64,000 nucleotides of DNA from Pirellulales bacterium (GCA_022844125.1 JALHMI010000003.1:186001-250000), one strand, 5' to 3'; counted from the first letter of the stretch, positions 25,413 through 34,720 are shown. Notes: generated by a model not told the origin, from the letters alone. Made by a program: numbers and translations.

Positions 25413-26267
25413 ATGCTAGACCGCGAAGAGTACGTCGAGCAGGCCCACTTCTTCAAGACGCTCGCCGAGCGCAGCGCTCTGGGCACGTCGACGCAGGACC
25501 TGCTGGGCATGGTCCGCGAAGAGGTGCTCTCGACCACCAAGCTGCCGCACGCGATCGACTTTCTGACGGGTGAATTGCGGTTGAACGGCGTGTTCCACAC
25601 GGCGATGGCCCAGCTTCCGCACTACTTCACGCCGTTCCAGACGTTCGTTGTGTCCGAGGCGGAGAACGACCGGGGCCGTTTCGATTTGAACCTCGCGCTG
25701 TTGCTGCTCGCCCGCGAAGCCGACTATCGGGCGCGCGGCGCATCGACGCAGGGTATTTTTATCTACGAGTTCGAATCTCTCGCGCGCAACCGACTGGGCT
25801 ACGACAAAGGGTTGAACGCGATTGCCGGCGACCCGATCTTCAACGAGGCCTGGCGGCAATGGATCCAAGTTGTCCGCCGACAGGTGGGGCTGGTGGATTT
25901 CGCCGATCTGATTTACGTGCGGAGCGAGCACTATCGGCGCCGTCGCCCGCCAGGGGACGAGCACGCACCTCGCGGCGAGGACTTTCCGGTGCTGTTTGGC
26001 GAAGGCGAAGGCCGCATCGCGCTGGCCAATCGAGGCAAGGATCCGCTGCTGCTCTTTGGCGCGCTACACCGACATCTGGGCTATCCGGAGGTCCCGCGGC
26101 CCGCGCAGGCGGATGAATCGATGCAAACGATTCCGCTTCTCGTGCGCCGGGTTGAAAAGCTGGAAGCTCGGCTCAAGTTGGCTGAGGACGAACTCAAAGG
26201 GGGCATTGATCTCTCGCAGTACTATGTCGCTCCACAGCCTGCAAACCGCCCGAAAATGCCGGAATAG
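25413..26267 (+). CDS. Conserved planctomycete protein of unknown function
   Basis: A 284-residue cytoplasmic protein with no signal peptide or membrane segment. It has a coherent, largely helical composition: 'MLDREEYVEQAHFFKTLAERSALGTSTQDLLGMVREEVLSTTKLP', 'FHTAMAQLPHYFTPFQTFVVSEAENDRGRFDLNLALLLLAREADYRA', 'GIFIYEFESLARNRLGYD', 'DFADLIYVRSEHY'. A C-terminal segment (about 240-265, 'LLVRRVEKLEARLKLAEDELK') is a predicted coiled coil. From memory, highly similar proteins occur throughout Pirellulales with no assigned role. ATG at 25413, separated from the divergent DUF1990 gene by 132 bases. Confidence 0.7.
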   Translation: MLDREEYVEQAHFFKTLAERSALGTSTQDLLGMVREEVLSTTKLPHAIDFLTGELRLNGVFHTAMAQLPHYFTPFQTFVVSEAENDRGRFDLNLALLLLAREADYRARGASTQGIFIYEFESLARNRLGYDKGLNAIAGDPIFNEAWRQWIQVVRRQVGLVDFADLIYVRSEHYRRRRPPGDEHAPRGEDFPVLFGEGEGRIALANRGKDPLLLFGALHRHLGYPEVPRPAQADESMQTIPLLVRRVEKLEARLKLAEDELKGGIDLSQYYVAPQPANRPKMPE

Positions 26268-26776
26268 TTCGGGGATTCGTCGCGGGTTTCGAGGTCTCCA
26301 ATCCCTTTCGGGTTCGACACCAGTTCGAACCTGCCGTGCTTGCCGCTTCGCGCAGTGGGTGGTACATTTAGAGCAGGTGTAATGGTAAACCGAGCTTCCA
26401 TGCTGTAGCACAGGCGAGCGGTGAACCTCGAGCTCCCAAGTTGCTGGGCGTCTGAGCGCTTCGCATTAGCGGCACTCCGACGCCCGCTTCCGAGTCCTCT
26501 CATTCCTTTGCGGGCGCATTCGCCTGTGGGCTGTGGTGTTCCTGTGCGCCGGCCCGATTCCACGCGAGCAGCTTCCTCCAGTGGTTTTCCGCCTGCCATC
26601 TGTTCGCGCACTCGCCAGATCCGAGCATAAGCCTGCGCGTGCTTTGCCAGCCAACAACCCTAGCAACCTAGCCAGTAACCCTAACCAACCAACCATCATC
26701 CCTGCCGAGTCATCGCCGCCAGCGCGGTCCACGCATGCGACGGCGAGACTCACGTGAGAGGAACACCAGCATCCCC
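26268..26776. other. 509-base region before korA with no gene
   Basis: No open frame here has coding character. A paired 7-bp element (26446-26452 with 26479-26485, gggcgtc/gacgccc) and low-complexity 'accctagcaacctagcc...aaccaaccaacc' sequence lie in the second half. A 'gagagg' ribosome site occurs 16 bases before the korA ATG. The korA promoter must be here, but I cannot place it. Confidence 0.4.
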
Positions 26777-28627
26777 ATGGCCACAACGACTCGAAGCAAG
26801 CCCCTCGTCGAGCTGGAAGCAGCAACCGTTCGATTCTGCGGTGACTCTGGCGACGGCATGCAGTTGGCCGGCACCCAGCTTACCAATACCTCCGCGTTAG
26901 CTGGCAACGACATCGCGACCTTTCCTGACTTTCCGGCCGAGATCCGTGCTCCGCGCGGCACGAAGGCCGGTGTCAGCGGTTTTCAGATCCGCTTTGCCAA
27001 CAGCGAGATTTTCACCCCAGGCGATTCGGTTGACGCCCTGGTGGCGATGAACCCCGCAGCCCTGGTGACGAACCTCGTCGACCTGGTGCCCGGCGGCATC
27101 CTGATCGTCAACAAAGATGCTTTCGACGAAAAAGGGATGGCCCAGGCCGGCTACGTGACCGATCCGCTGGAAGACGGCAGTCTCGATGGCTACCAGCTTT
27201 TTCCCGTCGAGATGACCAGGCTCACCCGGCTGGCGGTCGAAGGACTGGGGCTCGGCACCAAGGAAAGCGATCGCTGTCGCAACTTCTATGCGATGGGACT
27301 CGTCTTCTGGCTGTACGATCGCTCCCTTGAGCCGACGCATCGCTATATCGACGCCAAATTCGGCAAGATGCCGGCCGTGGCCGAAGCCAACCGCCGTGCA
27401 TTGCACGCGGGCTACAACTACGGCGAAACCACTGATGCGATGGCCAGCCAGTACAAAGTCGAGAAGGCTGACCTCGAGCCGGGGCTGTACCGCAATATTA
27501 CCGGCAACCAGGCGCTCGCCTGGGGCCTGGTGGCCGCTGCTCAGCGCAGCGGCTGTGAGCTGTTTCTCGGCAGCTATCCAATCACTCCCGCCAGCGACAT
27601 CCTCCACGAGCTGGTGCGACACAAGGCGTTCGGCGTCCGCACGTTCCAGGCCGAGGACGAGATCGCGGCCGTCACCTCGGCCATCGGGGCGGCGTTTGGC
27701 GGCGCGATGGGCGTGACGACTTCCAGCGGACCCGGCATCGCGCTCAAGGGCGAAGCGATCGGCCTGGCCGTCATGACCGAATTGCCGTTGATCGTGATCA
27801 ACGTCCAGCGCGGCGGACCGAGCACAGGGCTGCCCACGAAGACCGAACAGGCGGACCTGCTGCAGGCGATGTTCGGCCGCAACGGCGAGTGTCCGCTGCC
27901 GGTGGTCGCGGCCAACAGCCCGGCGGATTGCTTTTACGCGGCGTTCGATGCCTGGCGCATCGCCGTCAAGCACATGACACCGGTCATGTTGCTCACCGAT
28001 GGCTACATCGCCAACGGCGCGGAACCCTGGAAAGTGCCGGATGTCGACGCGCTGCCGCGATTCGAAGTGAAACACCCGGAGGCAAACGGCGATGGACCGT
28101 TCCGGCCCTACGCGCGCGACGAATGGCTGGCCCGGCCGTGGGCAATTCCCGGCACGCCCGGCCTGATGCATCGCATCGGCGGCCTCGAAAAACAGGACAT
28201 CACCGGCAACGTGAACTACGAACCGGGCAATCATGAACATATGGTTAACTTGCGGGCTCGCAAGGTCGCACTCGTGGCCGACGACATTCCACTGCAGGAA
28301 GTCGATGGCCCCGCGAGCGGCAAGCTGCTCGTCATCAGTTGGGGCGGAACTTACGGCGCCTGCCGGACCGGGGTCCGACAAGCGCGTAAACGTGGCGGCG
28401 ACGTAGCACACACGCATTTGCGATTCCTGAATCCGTTCCCCAAAAATCTGGGCGACATCATTCGGAGCTACGACAAGGTGCTGGTGCCCGAACTGAATCG
28501 CGGGCAACTGCGGATGCTGCTCCGGGCCGAGTTCCTGGTCGACGCAATCGGCCTGAACAAGATTCAAGGTAAACCGTTCGCCGTGCGCGAGGTCCTCGAG
28601 AAGATCGAACAGGTATTGCAAAGCTAG
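26777..28627 (+). CDS. korA: 2-oxoacid:ferredoxin oxidoreductase, fused gamma-alpha subunit
   Basis: A 616-residue subunit of a 2-oxoacid (probably 2-oxoglutarate):ferredoxin oxidoreductase, which makes an acyl-CoA and CO2 while reducing ferredoxin. The N-terminal gamma domain (residues about 20-200) shows 'RFCGDSGDGMQLAGTQL' and 'APRGTKAGVSGFQIRF'. The alpha (pyrimidine-binding) domain starts near residue 255 with 'ITGNQALAWGLVAAAQ', 'YPITPASDILHEL', 'TFQAEDEIAAVTSAIGAAFGGA' and 'VQRGGPSTGLPTKTEQADL'. The gamma-alpha order is that of KorA. The start at 26777 is chosen after the 'gagagg' ribosome site. The beta subunit follows after 74 bases. In the TCA cycle it could replace 2-oxoglutarate dehydrogenase; other 2-oxoacids cannot be excluded. 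Confidence 0.92.
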   Translation: MATTTRSKPLVELEAATVRFCGDSGDGMQLAGTQLTNTSALAGNDIATFPDFPAEIRAPRGTKAGVSGFQIRFANSEIFTPGDSVDALVAMNPAALVTNLVDLVPGGILIVNKDAFDEKGMAQAGYVTDPLEDGSLDGYQLFPVEMTRLTRLAVEGLGLGTKESDRCRNFYAMGLVFWLYDRSLEPTHRYIDAKFGKMPAVAEANRRALHAGYNYGETTDAMASQYKVEKADLEPGLYRNITGNQALAWGLVAAAQRSGCELFLGSYPITPASDILHELVRHKAFGVRTFQAEDEIAAVTSAIGAAFGGAMGVTTSSGPGIALKGEAIGLAVMTELPLIVINVQRGGPSTGLPTKTEQADLLQAMFGRNGECPLPVVAANSPADCFYAAFDAWRIAVKHMTPVMLLTDGYIANGAEPWKVPDVDALPRFEVKHPEANGDGPFRPYARDEWLARPWAIPGTPGLMHRIGGLEKQDITGNVNYEPGNHEHMVNLRARKVALVADDIPLQEVDGPASGKLLVISWGGTYGACRTGVRQARKRGGDVAHTHLRFLNPFPKNLGDIIRSYDKVLVPELNRGQLRMLLRAEFLVDAIGLNKIQGKPFAVREVLEKIEQVLQS

Positions 28628-28701
28628 TCCGCGTCATCCTTTGACAGAAGCCTTCAGAACGATCCGTCAACCATCAACGCCCACGGGCATTTGAGAGATC
28701 A

Positions 28702-29721
28702 ATGAGCACCGAGACAGCGCTTCCCGTTCTGACCCCCGGAGATTTTGCCAGCGACCAGGAAGTGCGCTGGTGTCCGGGCTGCGGCGATTATTCCATCCTG
28801 GCCCAGATGAAGAAAGTGCTTCCCGAGATCGGCGTGGCGCCGGAGAACACGGTCTTCGTGTCAGGCATCGGCTGCTCAAGCCGTTTTCCCTACTATGTCA
28901 ACACGTATGGCATTCACTCAATTCATGGACGCGCTCCGGCCGTGGCCTCGGGCCTCAAGATCGCGCGGCCCGAGCTTTCCGTTTGGGTCATCACGGGAGA
29001 TGGCGACGCGCTCTCGATCGGCGGCAATCACCTGATGCACTGCATCCGGCGCAACCTGAACATCAACATCATCCTGTTCAACAATCGGATTTACGGGCTG
29101 ACGAAGGGGCAATACTCGCCCACTTCGCTGCTCGGCCAGGTGACCAAGAGCACGCCCGGTGGCGCGATCGACAATCCGCTGCATCCGCTCTCCGTGGCTA
29201 TCGGCTGTGAGGCCACCTTCGTGGCCCGCTCGATCGACGTCAACATCAAGCACCTTGCGGCCACGCTTAAGCGCGCCGCGCAGCACGTGGGCACTTCGTT
29301 CGTCGAGGTCTACCAGAACTGCAACGTGTTCAATGACGGCGCGTTCGAGTACGCCACCGGCCGCGACGTCAAAGCCGACCGCACGCTGGAGCTGGAGCAC
29401 GGCAAACCGCTGATTTTCGGCAAGAACCGCGACAAGGGCATTCGCCTGAATGGCATGACGCCCGAGGTGGTCGAACTGGGCAAAGGGATCAGCGACGACG
29501 ACCTGTTATTCCACGACGAGCGGGCGCCGGAGCCAACGCTGGCCTACCTGCTCAGCCGGATGTCGTATCCCGAGTTCCCGGAGCCGATCGGCGTGTTCCG
29601 CGACATCGACAAGCCGCGATACGAGGAAGTTCTCAGCTCGCAGATCGACGCCGCGAAGCAGCGCAGCAAAGGCGATCTCAAAACGCTCTTCGAAAGCGGC
29701 GAAACCTGGACCGTGAGCTGA
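28702..29721 (+). CDS. korB: 2-oxoacid:ferredoxin oxidoreductase beta subunit
   Basis: A 339-residue thiamine-diphosphate-binding partner of KorA. The N-terminal 'VRWCPGCGDYSILAQ' (around residues 20-30) carries the conserved CPGCG. The ThDP-Mg site is 'VITGDGDALSIGGNHLMHCIRRNLNINIILFNNRIYGLTKGQ' (from about residue 96), followed by 'QYSPTSLLGQVTKSTPGG'. 'SVAIGCEATFVARSIDVN' and 'GTSFVEVYQNCNVFNDGAFEY' complete the family pattern. The C-terminal 'HDERAPEPTLAYLLSRM' is typical. Two- rather than four-subunit arrangement and the absence of a ferredoxin gene indicate a separate ferredoxin acceptor. It forms an operon with korA and is ended by a strong terminator. Confidence 0.94.
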   Translation: MSTETALPVLTPGDFASDQEVRWCPGCGDYSILAQMKKVLPEIGVAPENTVFVSGIGCSSRFPYYVNTYGIHSIHGRAPAVASGLKIARPELSVWVITGDGDALSIGGNHLMHCIRRNLNINIILFNNRIYGLTKGQYSPTSLLGQVTKSTPGGAIDNPLHPLSVAIGCEATFVARSIDVNIKHLAATLKRAAQHVGTSFVEVYQNCNVFNDGAFEYATGRDVKADRTLELEHGKPLIFGKNRDKGIRLNGMTPEVVELGKGISDDDLLFHDERAPEPTLAYLLSRMSYPEFPEPIGVFRDIDKPRYEEVLSSQIDAAKQRSKGDLKTLFESGETWTVS

Positions 29722-29742
29722 CGCGATCCTGCGTACCCGTTA

Positions 29743-29789
29743 AAACATCAGGACCCGAGCAGACAAGTGCTGCTCGGGTCCTGATGTTT
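29743..29789. terminator. Perfect 20-bp hairpin terminator after korB
   Basis: Arms 29743-29762 and 29770-29789 pair perfectly over 20 bases around a 7-base loop, with A-rich and T-rich ends, so it can terminate transcription from both the korAB operon and the convergent gene at 29882. It begins 22 bases after the korB stop. Confidence 0.93.
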
Positions 29790-29881
29790 GTTGACGCCAA
29801 GGGTGCCGGTCGCCCATTTTAACCGGCACATCGCGGCGCGCTTGAGCGGCGCGCTTGAGTTGGATGTCAGATGCCCGTCGT

Positions 29882-30883
29882 CTAGTAGCGCAAGATCAGA
29901 TCGGCCGTGATGCGGTTGTCGATGATATCTCGACGTGCGGTCAGTGGCACTTCCCAGCACACGCCCGCTTCGATCGACGCGCGGGGTTTCCATTTCAGGC
30001 CGAAAGCGCCGGTCACGATGTTCGTGCCCGCGACGTCGTCAGAGCCAAAGTTCCACAGATCGAGACCGCCAAACGTGGGACCGCCCTGAACGTCCGTCAT
30101 CCAGTGGTACCAGTTGAATTCCAGCAGTCCGTAGATCGGTCGATTCGCCAACTTGCGATCGAGGTGCAGCGACCAGTAGAACTGCTGGTTCAAGTCATTC
30201 GGGTCCGCAGGCAAGCGAAAGCCGGCTGCCGAAACGACGTGCGAGAGTTCCCCAAGTTGCTTGCCCCCGGAGAGAAACATGTCAAACTGCGAAGTGCCGC
30301 TGCTGCCTTGCAAATTGGCATAGGAACCCGTCGGCATCTCCACCCGCACGCCGGCCGAGAGCAGTTCCTGCCGGGCGGTGTTAGCGTAGAAGTTATACTT
30401 GAGGCCCAGCGCGACGTTCGCCCAGCCTGCGAGCGGTGGCGAATCATCACCAGCAAAGACGTAGCCGTCCTTGGTCGCGATCACCGAGAGACGTTCGGTC
30501 AATGCAGCCCGCAATTGGGTCGCCAGCACCTGCACCGGACCGCCGCCCAGCACGGCGCCGGGAACCTGATGGTTAAGGAAGATTACCCGGGCTTCAGTCA
30601 GATTGCGGGGATCTTCAAAGTACACCGGGTTCGTCATCGGGCTGATGAATTCGTCGAACCGACAATCGCTGGGCACGAAGATTCCGAACAAGCGATCTTT
30701 ATCGCAGCAGCCACAATAGAAGTCGCATTCGCAGAACCCGTCGCTGGGAAGGCAGCAGCAACCGCTGCCGCTCGTGGCGGCCCGGCAGCATTCGAGGTCC
30801 GAGTTCGTGGCATCCTGTCCGAATACGGCCGGAGGCGCGGCAATTAAAAGTACGGCGAACAGAAACGCGACCGTGGATCGCAT
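29882..30883 (-). CDS. Exported protein with a Cys-rich N-terminus and beta-barrel-like body
   Basis: A 333-residue exported protein. The start at 30883 opens a signal peptide (MRSTVAFLFAVLLIAAPPAV, cut after FGQ/DA). Directly after it comes a segment with ten cysteines within about 30 residues (ECC, CCC, CEC, YCGCC), which could bind metal or form disulfides. The rest has alternating hydrophobic beta strands ending in an aromatic residue ('TADLILRY'), like planctomycete outer-membrane or transport-related barrels: 'VNVALGLKYNFYA' type strands ('ANVALGLKYNFYA', 'SAGVRVEMPTGSYAN', 'WSLHLDRKLANRPIYGLLEFNWYHWM'). The upstream open frame extends 105 codons but has no coding character. It is convergent with korB and divergent from the sulfatase. 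Confidence 0.75.
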   Translation of the reverse strand: MRSTVAFLFAVLLIAAPPAVFGQDATNSDLECCRAATSGSGCCCLPSDGFCECDFYCGCCDKDRLFGIFVPSDCRFDEFISPMTNPVYFEDPRNLTEARVIFLNHQVPGAVLGGGPVQVLATQLRAALTERLSVIATKDGYVFAGDDSPPLAGWANVALGLKYNFYANTARQELLSAGVRVEMPTGSYANLQGSSGTSQFDMFLSGGKQLGELSHVVSAAGFRLPADPNDLNQQFYWSLHLDRKLANRPIYGLLEFNWYHWMTDVQGGPTFGGLDLWNFGSDDVAGTNIVTGAFGLKWKPRASIEAGVCWEVPLTARRDIIDNRITADLILRY

Positions 30884-31023
30884 GGGTAAACTCCGGTATT
30901 TTGGGGGAGGGGCCGAATACAGCACTCTTGGGCACGAATCGGCTCGAGCGGGAGTAGCGTCGATGCCCCTGGCTCGAGCGATGCCGAGTGCGTTTCGCCC
31001 GCTACTGGAACTAAGATTCGCGG

Positions 31024-31040
31024 AGTGCACACTGTGCACT
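31024..31040. promoter_or_regulatory. Candidate operator between the Cys-rich protein gene and the sulfatase
   Basis: A perfect palindrome AGTGCAC-ACT-GTGCACT lies in the 300-base divergent gap (30884-31183). A repeated 'ggctcgagcg' (near 30942 and 30971) occurs in the same gap. No gene is seen there. Regulator and promoter elements are unassigned. Confidence 0.35.
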
Positions 31041-31183
31041 TGAGCTGGGAGACCGCACGCATTACAGATTGCCAAGCATCGATGTGATTTGTTTATTTCC
31101 GAACCGCGGCCGGAATGCTTGTGAAAACAATTGCCGAAGGATGAGCGAGAACGCCCATCCCCGATGCGGAGGTCTGCCAGCTT

Positions 31184-32725
31184 GTGACGCCAATCCATTC
31201 AGCCCTGCTCGTTTCACTGTGTGCGTGCTTGACGACCGCTGCCACACCCCCGCCACCCAACATCGTGCTCATCCTGGCCGATGATTAGGGCTACGGCGAC
31301 GTGCAGTGCTACAACCCCACGCGCGGCAAGATTCCCACTCCGCGGATCGATCGCCTGGCTGCGGAAGGGATGCGATTTACGGATGCCCATTCCAGTTCCG
31401 CAGTGTGTTCGCCTTCACGCTACACGCTGCTCACGGGGCGCTATCACTGGCGCACGCGGCTACAGTCGGGCATTGTGGAATACCTCGAGCGCCCGTTGAT
31501 CGCCCCGGAAACTCCCACGATCGCTTCGGTGCTGAAAACTGCCGGCTATCACACGGCCTGCATCGGCAAATGGCATCTGGGCTGGAATTGGCAGATTCCA
31601 CAAGCGGAACGAGCCCTGTTCGCTCCGCGCCGCGGTCAGGTACCGCCCGTCAGCGAAGCACATCGCGTGGCGTGGCGGGAGCGGTTCTCAAAGCCGATCG
31701 CGGGTGGTCCGACTACGCGCGGCTTCGACACGTACTTCGGTACGGACGTGCCGAACTGGCCCCCCTACTGCTTCATCGACCAGGACCGCACGGTGGGCGT
31801 TCCGACCGAGTTCTTGCCCGCGGAGTTGCTGACCGATCATTTGGCCAGCCTGCCAGGCCCCGCGCTCGCGAACTGGAAGCTTGAGGACGTGCTGCCCGCG
31901 CTCGCTACTCGTGCCTGCGAGTACATTGAGCGGCGGGCCAAGGAACGGCAGCCGTTCTTTCTCTACCTGCCACTGACTTCGCCGCACACGCCGCTGGCGC
32001 CGAATGCACCTTGGCGCGGCATGAGCGGGCTCGACAGCAGAGTGGCCGATTTGATCATGGAAACCGATGCGGTTGTCGGACAGGTCCTCGATGCTCTCGA
32101 ACGATCCGGCGCCGCAAAGAACACGCTGGTCGTGTTCACCAGCGACAACGGCTTCGCGGCCTATGTCGGAGCCGAGCATCTGGAAGCTCGCGGACACTAT
32201 CCCAGCGGTCCGCTGCGAGGCTACAAGCGCGACGCCTGGGAGGGTGGTCATCGTCTGCCGTTCATTGTGCACTGGCCGGCTGTCGTTGCGCCCGGCACGC
32301 AGTGCGACCAACTGGTTCATCAGGCCGATCTGATGCTGACGTTTGCCGAGGCCGCCGGTGCTGCAAGGCCGGCAGCGGCTGACGGTTACACGTTGATGCC
32401 CTTACTGCGAGGCGACGACCGGCCGATTCGTGCGAACGCCGTTAGTCAGAGCTCAACCGGCCAGTTCGTGCTGCGGCGCGGCGACTGGAAGTTGATCTTC
32501 GCTCCCGATGCCACGAAGCCTGACGGTCCGCCAGGCCAGCTCTATAATTTGCAGGACGACCTCGGGGAAACACGCAATCTCTACGTCGCGAATCCAAACA
32601 TCGTGGGCGAAATGACGGCTCTGCTTGAAGACCTGATTGCACGCGGGCGGAGCACGCCGGGAGAGCCGCTTGCCAACGACGTTCCCGTGAATTGGCGGCG
32701 TTTTAGGCAGCCGAAGGCGAACTAG
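31184..32725 (+). pseudogene. Arylsulfatase interrupted by an in-frame TAG codon
   Basis: The full reading frame starts at GTG 31184 (ribosome site 'ggagg' at 31168) with a signal peptide MTPIHSALLVSLCACLTTAA and 'PPPPNIVLILADD', then TAG at 31286-31288, then 'GYGDVQCYNPTRGKIPTPRID' and an uninterrupted 479 codons to 32725. In homologues the codon is Leu, Met, Gln or Trp (ADDxGYGD). The formylglycine site is intact: Cys75 in 'AVCSPSRYTLLTGRYHWRT', as are 'TVVFTSDNGF'-type ('LVVFTSDNGFAAY'), 'HTPLAPN' and 'GGHRLPFIVHWP'. The enzyme would hydrolyse sulfate esters, probably of sulfated polysaccharides, outside the cytoplasm. Restart at GTG 31301 would lose the signal and the N-terminal Asp metal ligands. 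Recent nonsense mutation, sequencing error or readthrough are all possible. Confidence 0.85.
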
Positions 32726-32855
32726 CTGCGCCCGCTCGCCTTGCCGACCAGGAATCTCCTGACAGTTGCTTGGGGGCAGTCGCCATGGGTAAGATCGAGG
32801 CCAAGTTGGACGCCACCTTGGAACGAACTTGGAATCGTCGCATTCGGTCCACGTG

Positions 32856-33470
32856 ATGAACTCGACCGCGCCACTTCGCCGCCTGGACTTGGCAGCCTTG
32901 TTTGGCGGCGCGTTGGTGCTGATGCTCGTCATCGCAGCAACCGTCCTGGCCGCGCACAACCTGGGCGAAATGCTGACCCGCAATACAGTGCGATTGTCGC
33001 TGGCCTGGTACGCGGCCGCACTCATCATGATGCTACAGCTTCAGCGACTTGAGTGGACCGCCGCAGAGAGCATACAAGGCCGACTGGCTCGCTGGTGCTG
33101 GACCTGGGCCGTGGTGGTATTTCTGGTGCACCTGGCAATGGCCTTCCACTTCTATCACGGCTGGTCGCATGCCGATGCCTTCGAACGCACCCGACAGGTG
33201 AGCGGCGCCGGCGAAGGCATCTACACGTCATATCTGTTCACGCTGCTGTGGGTGGCCGATGCGGGCTGGTGGTGGATTCGACCTGCCGCGTATGCCGCGC
33301 GCTCACCGTGGATCGATCGCTTGCTGCACGCCTTCATGCTGTTCGTCGTGTTCAATGGCATGGTCGTCTACGAGCAGGGCTTCATTCGGTCCGCGGGACT
33401 CGTGATGTTTGCCGCGTTTGCCGCGGCCTGGTTCCTCGCGCGCGGACCGGTGAGGCTGCGTAGCGCATGA
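32856..33470 (+). CDS. Small integral membrane protein of unknown function
   Basis: A 204-residue membrane protein with about five hydrophobic helices (near residues 12-35, 44-60, 81-99, 124-140 and 155-190). No enzymatic motif was seen. The conserved-looking 'HLAMAFHFYHGWSHADAFERTRQVSG' loop and 'GEGIYTSYLFTLLWVADAGWWW' could be a ligand or haem site, as several histidines lie near helix ends. The start at 32856 has a weak ribosome site. Its stop overlaps the start of the next gene by four bases (ATGA), so it is almost certainly co-transcribed and perhaps functionally tied to the MFS transporter. Confidence 0.68.
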   Translation: MNSTAPLRRLDLAALFGGALVLMLVIAATVLAAHNLGEMLTRNTVRLSLAWYAAALIMMLQLQRLEWTAAESIQGRLARWCWTWAVVVFLVHLAMAFHFYHGWSHADAFERTRQVSGAGEGIYTSYLFTLLWVADAGWWWIRPAAYAARSPWIDRLLHAFMLFVVFNGMVVYEQGFIRSAGLVMFAAFAAAWFLARGPVRLRSA

Positions 33471-34720
33471 ACGACGCCTCGTCGACCGCGTATCTGCGCC
33501 AAGGCTGGCCGCAGCGGCTGCCGCTCTACTACGGCTGGATCAACGTGCTCGTGGCTTCGGCCGCGATGACGGCCACGCTTCCCGGACGCACGCACGGACT
33601 CGGACTCATTGCCGAAGCGATGCTGGCCGAACTACCGATCGGGCATGTCCTGTTCGCGCGGATCAACCTGGTGGGATCTTTAGCCGGCGCACTGTTCGCC
33701 TTGCCCGCCGGACGCATGATCGACCGGATCGGCGTGCGTGCCACACTTGTGACCGTGCTCGTGGCGCTCGGCGTCTCGGTGTTGGCAATGAGCCGGGCCA
33801 GCGGAGCGGGGACGCTCTTGCTGACGCTCGTGCTGGTACGAGGATTCGGCCAAAGCGCGCTCTCGGTCGTCAGCATGGCGGCCATCGGCAAGTGGTTCAG
33901 CCGCCGTCTGGGCATGGCCATGGGCGTGTTTGCCGTACTGCTCACGTTCGGCTTCATCACCAGCGTGCTCGCGCTGGGGGCGGCCGTCGAACAATACGGC
34001 TGGCGCACCGCCTGGCAGGGCGTTGGCTATACACTCTTGGCGTTCGTGCCAATCGCCTGGCTGCTCACGCGTGACACACCAGAAGCCTGCGGCCTGCTCC
34101 CCGACTTATCGGCCATTCGCGCAGAGGATGCCCCCGTGGAACGCTGCTTCTCGCTGCGGGCCGCGCTCGCCACGCCGGCATTCTGGGTCGTGGCGCTCGG
34201 CGGCGGTGCATTCAATCTCGTCTGGTCGGGAGTGACGCTGTTCAACGAGTCGATGCTCCTCGAACGCGGTCTGCCACGGTCCTCGGCGGTTGAGATCATG
34301 GCCGTGCTTACCGGCATGGGACTGGTCGCGAATCTCGCCTGCGGAGTCTTTGCCACGCGCACGCTGGTCGTGAAACTGCTCGCGGTCGGAATGGCCCTGC
34401 TCGCTGCGGCGCTATTCGTCTTTCCTGCGATCGAAACAGTCCGCGGGGCGCAACTCTATGCGGCCTTGATGGGCTTGAGTGGCGGAATCGTCACCGTGGT
34501 GTACTTCGCCGCCTGGGGACATTTGTTCGGCCGCGAACATCTGGGACGCATTCAAGGCGCCGCGCAGTTGGCCACCGTTCTGGCATCCGCTATCGGACCA
34601 CTCGTGCTGGTCGAAAGCCGGGCCATCACCGGCTCTTATGGCCCTGTCGTGGTGGCACTGGCGGCAATCGCGGGCGTACTTGCCGCGGCGGCGCTGTTCG
34701 TTCCGCTGCCACGGCGTTAA
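33467..34720 (+). CDS. MFS transporter
   Basis: A 417-residue twelve-helix major facilitator superfamily protein. Family patterns are 'INLVGSLAGALFALPAGRMIDRIGVRATLVTVLVALGVSVLAM' with the motif-A D-R-I-G-x-R and 'GFGQSALSVVSMAAIGKWFSRRLGMAMGVFAVLLTFGFITSVLALG' in the N-terminal half, and 'GGGAFNLVWSGVTLFNESML' and 'GLSGGIVTVVYFAAWGHLFGREHLGRIQGAAQLATVLASAIGPLVL' in the second. It overlaps the upstream membrane protein gene by four bases, indicating translational coupling. Its substrate is not readable; monocarboxylate-type members (MCT/OFA) share the 'GHLFGREHLG' element. It ends 123 bases before nadA. Confidence 0.86.
   Translation: MNDASSTAYLRQGWPQRLPLYYGWINVLVASAAMTATLPGRTHGLGLIAEAMLAELPIGHVLFARINLVGSLAGALFALPAGRMIDRIGVRATLVTVLVALGVSVLAMSRASGAGTLLLTLVLVRGFGQSALSVVSMAAIGKWFSRRLGMAMGVFAVLLTFGFITSVLALGAAVEQYGWRTAWQGVGYTLLAFVPIAWLLTRDTPEACGLLPDLSAIRAEDAPVERCFSLRAALATPAFWVVALGGGAFNLVWSGVTLFNESMLLERGLPRSSAVEIMAVLTGMGLVANLACGVFATRTLVVKLLAVGMALLAAALFVFPAIETVRGAQLYAALMGLSGGIVTVVYFAAWGHLFGREHLGRIQGAAQLATVLASAIGPLVLVESRAITGSYGPVVVALAAIAGVLAAAALFVPLPRR

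Noticed and set aside
26300-26350. TTCGAAC-type tRNA T-loop
   Set aside because: No matching stem pairs or acceptor stem on either strand, so it is not a tRNA.
26897-28621. 574-residue minus-strand open frame
   Set aside because: Antisense of korA; no family motif, high Arg and Gln content typical of a shadow.
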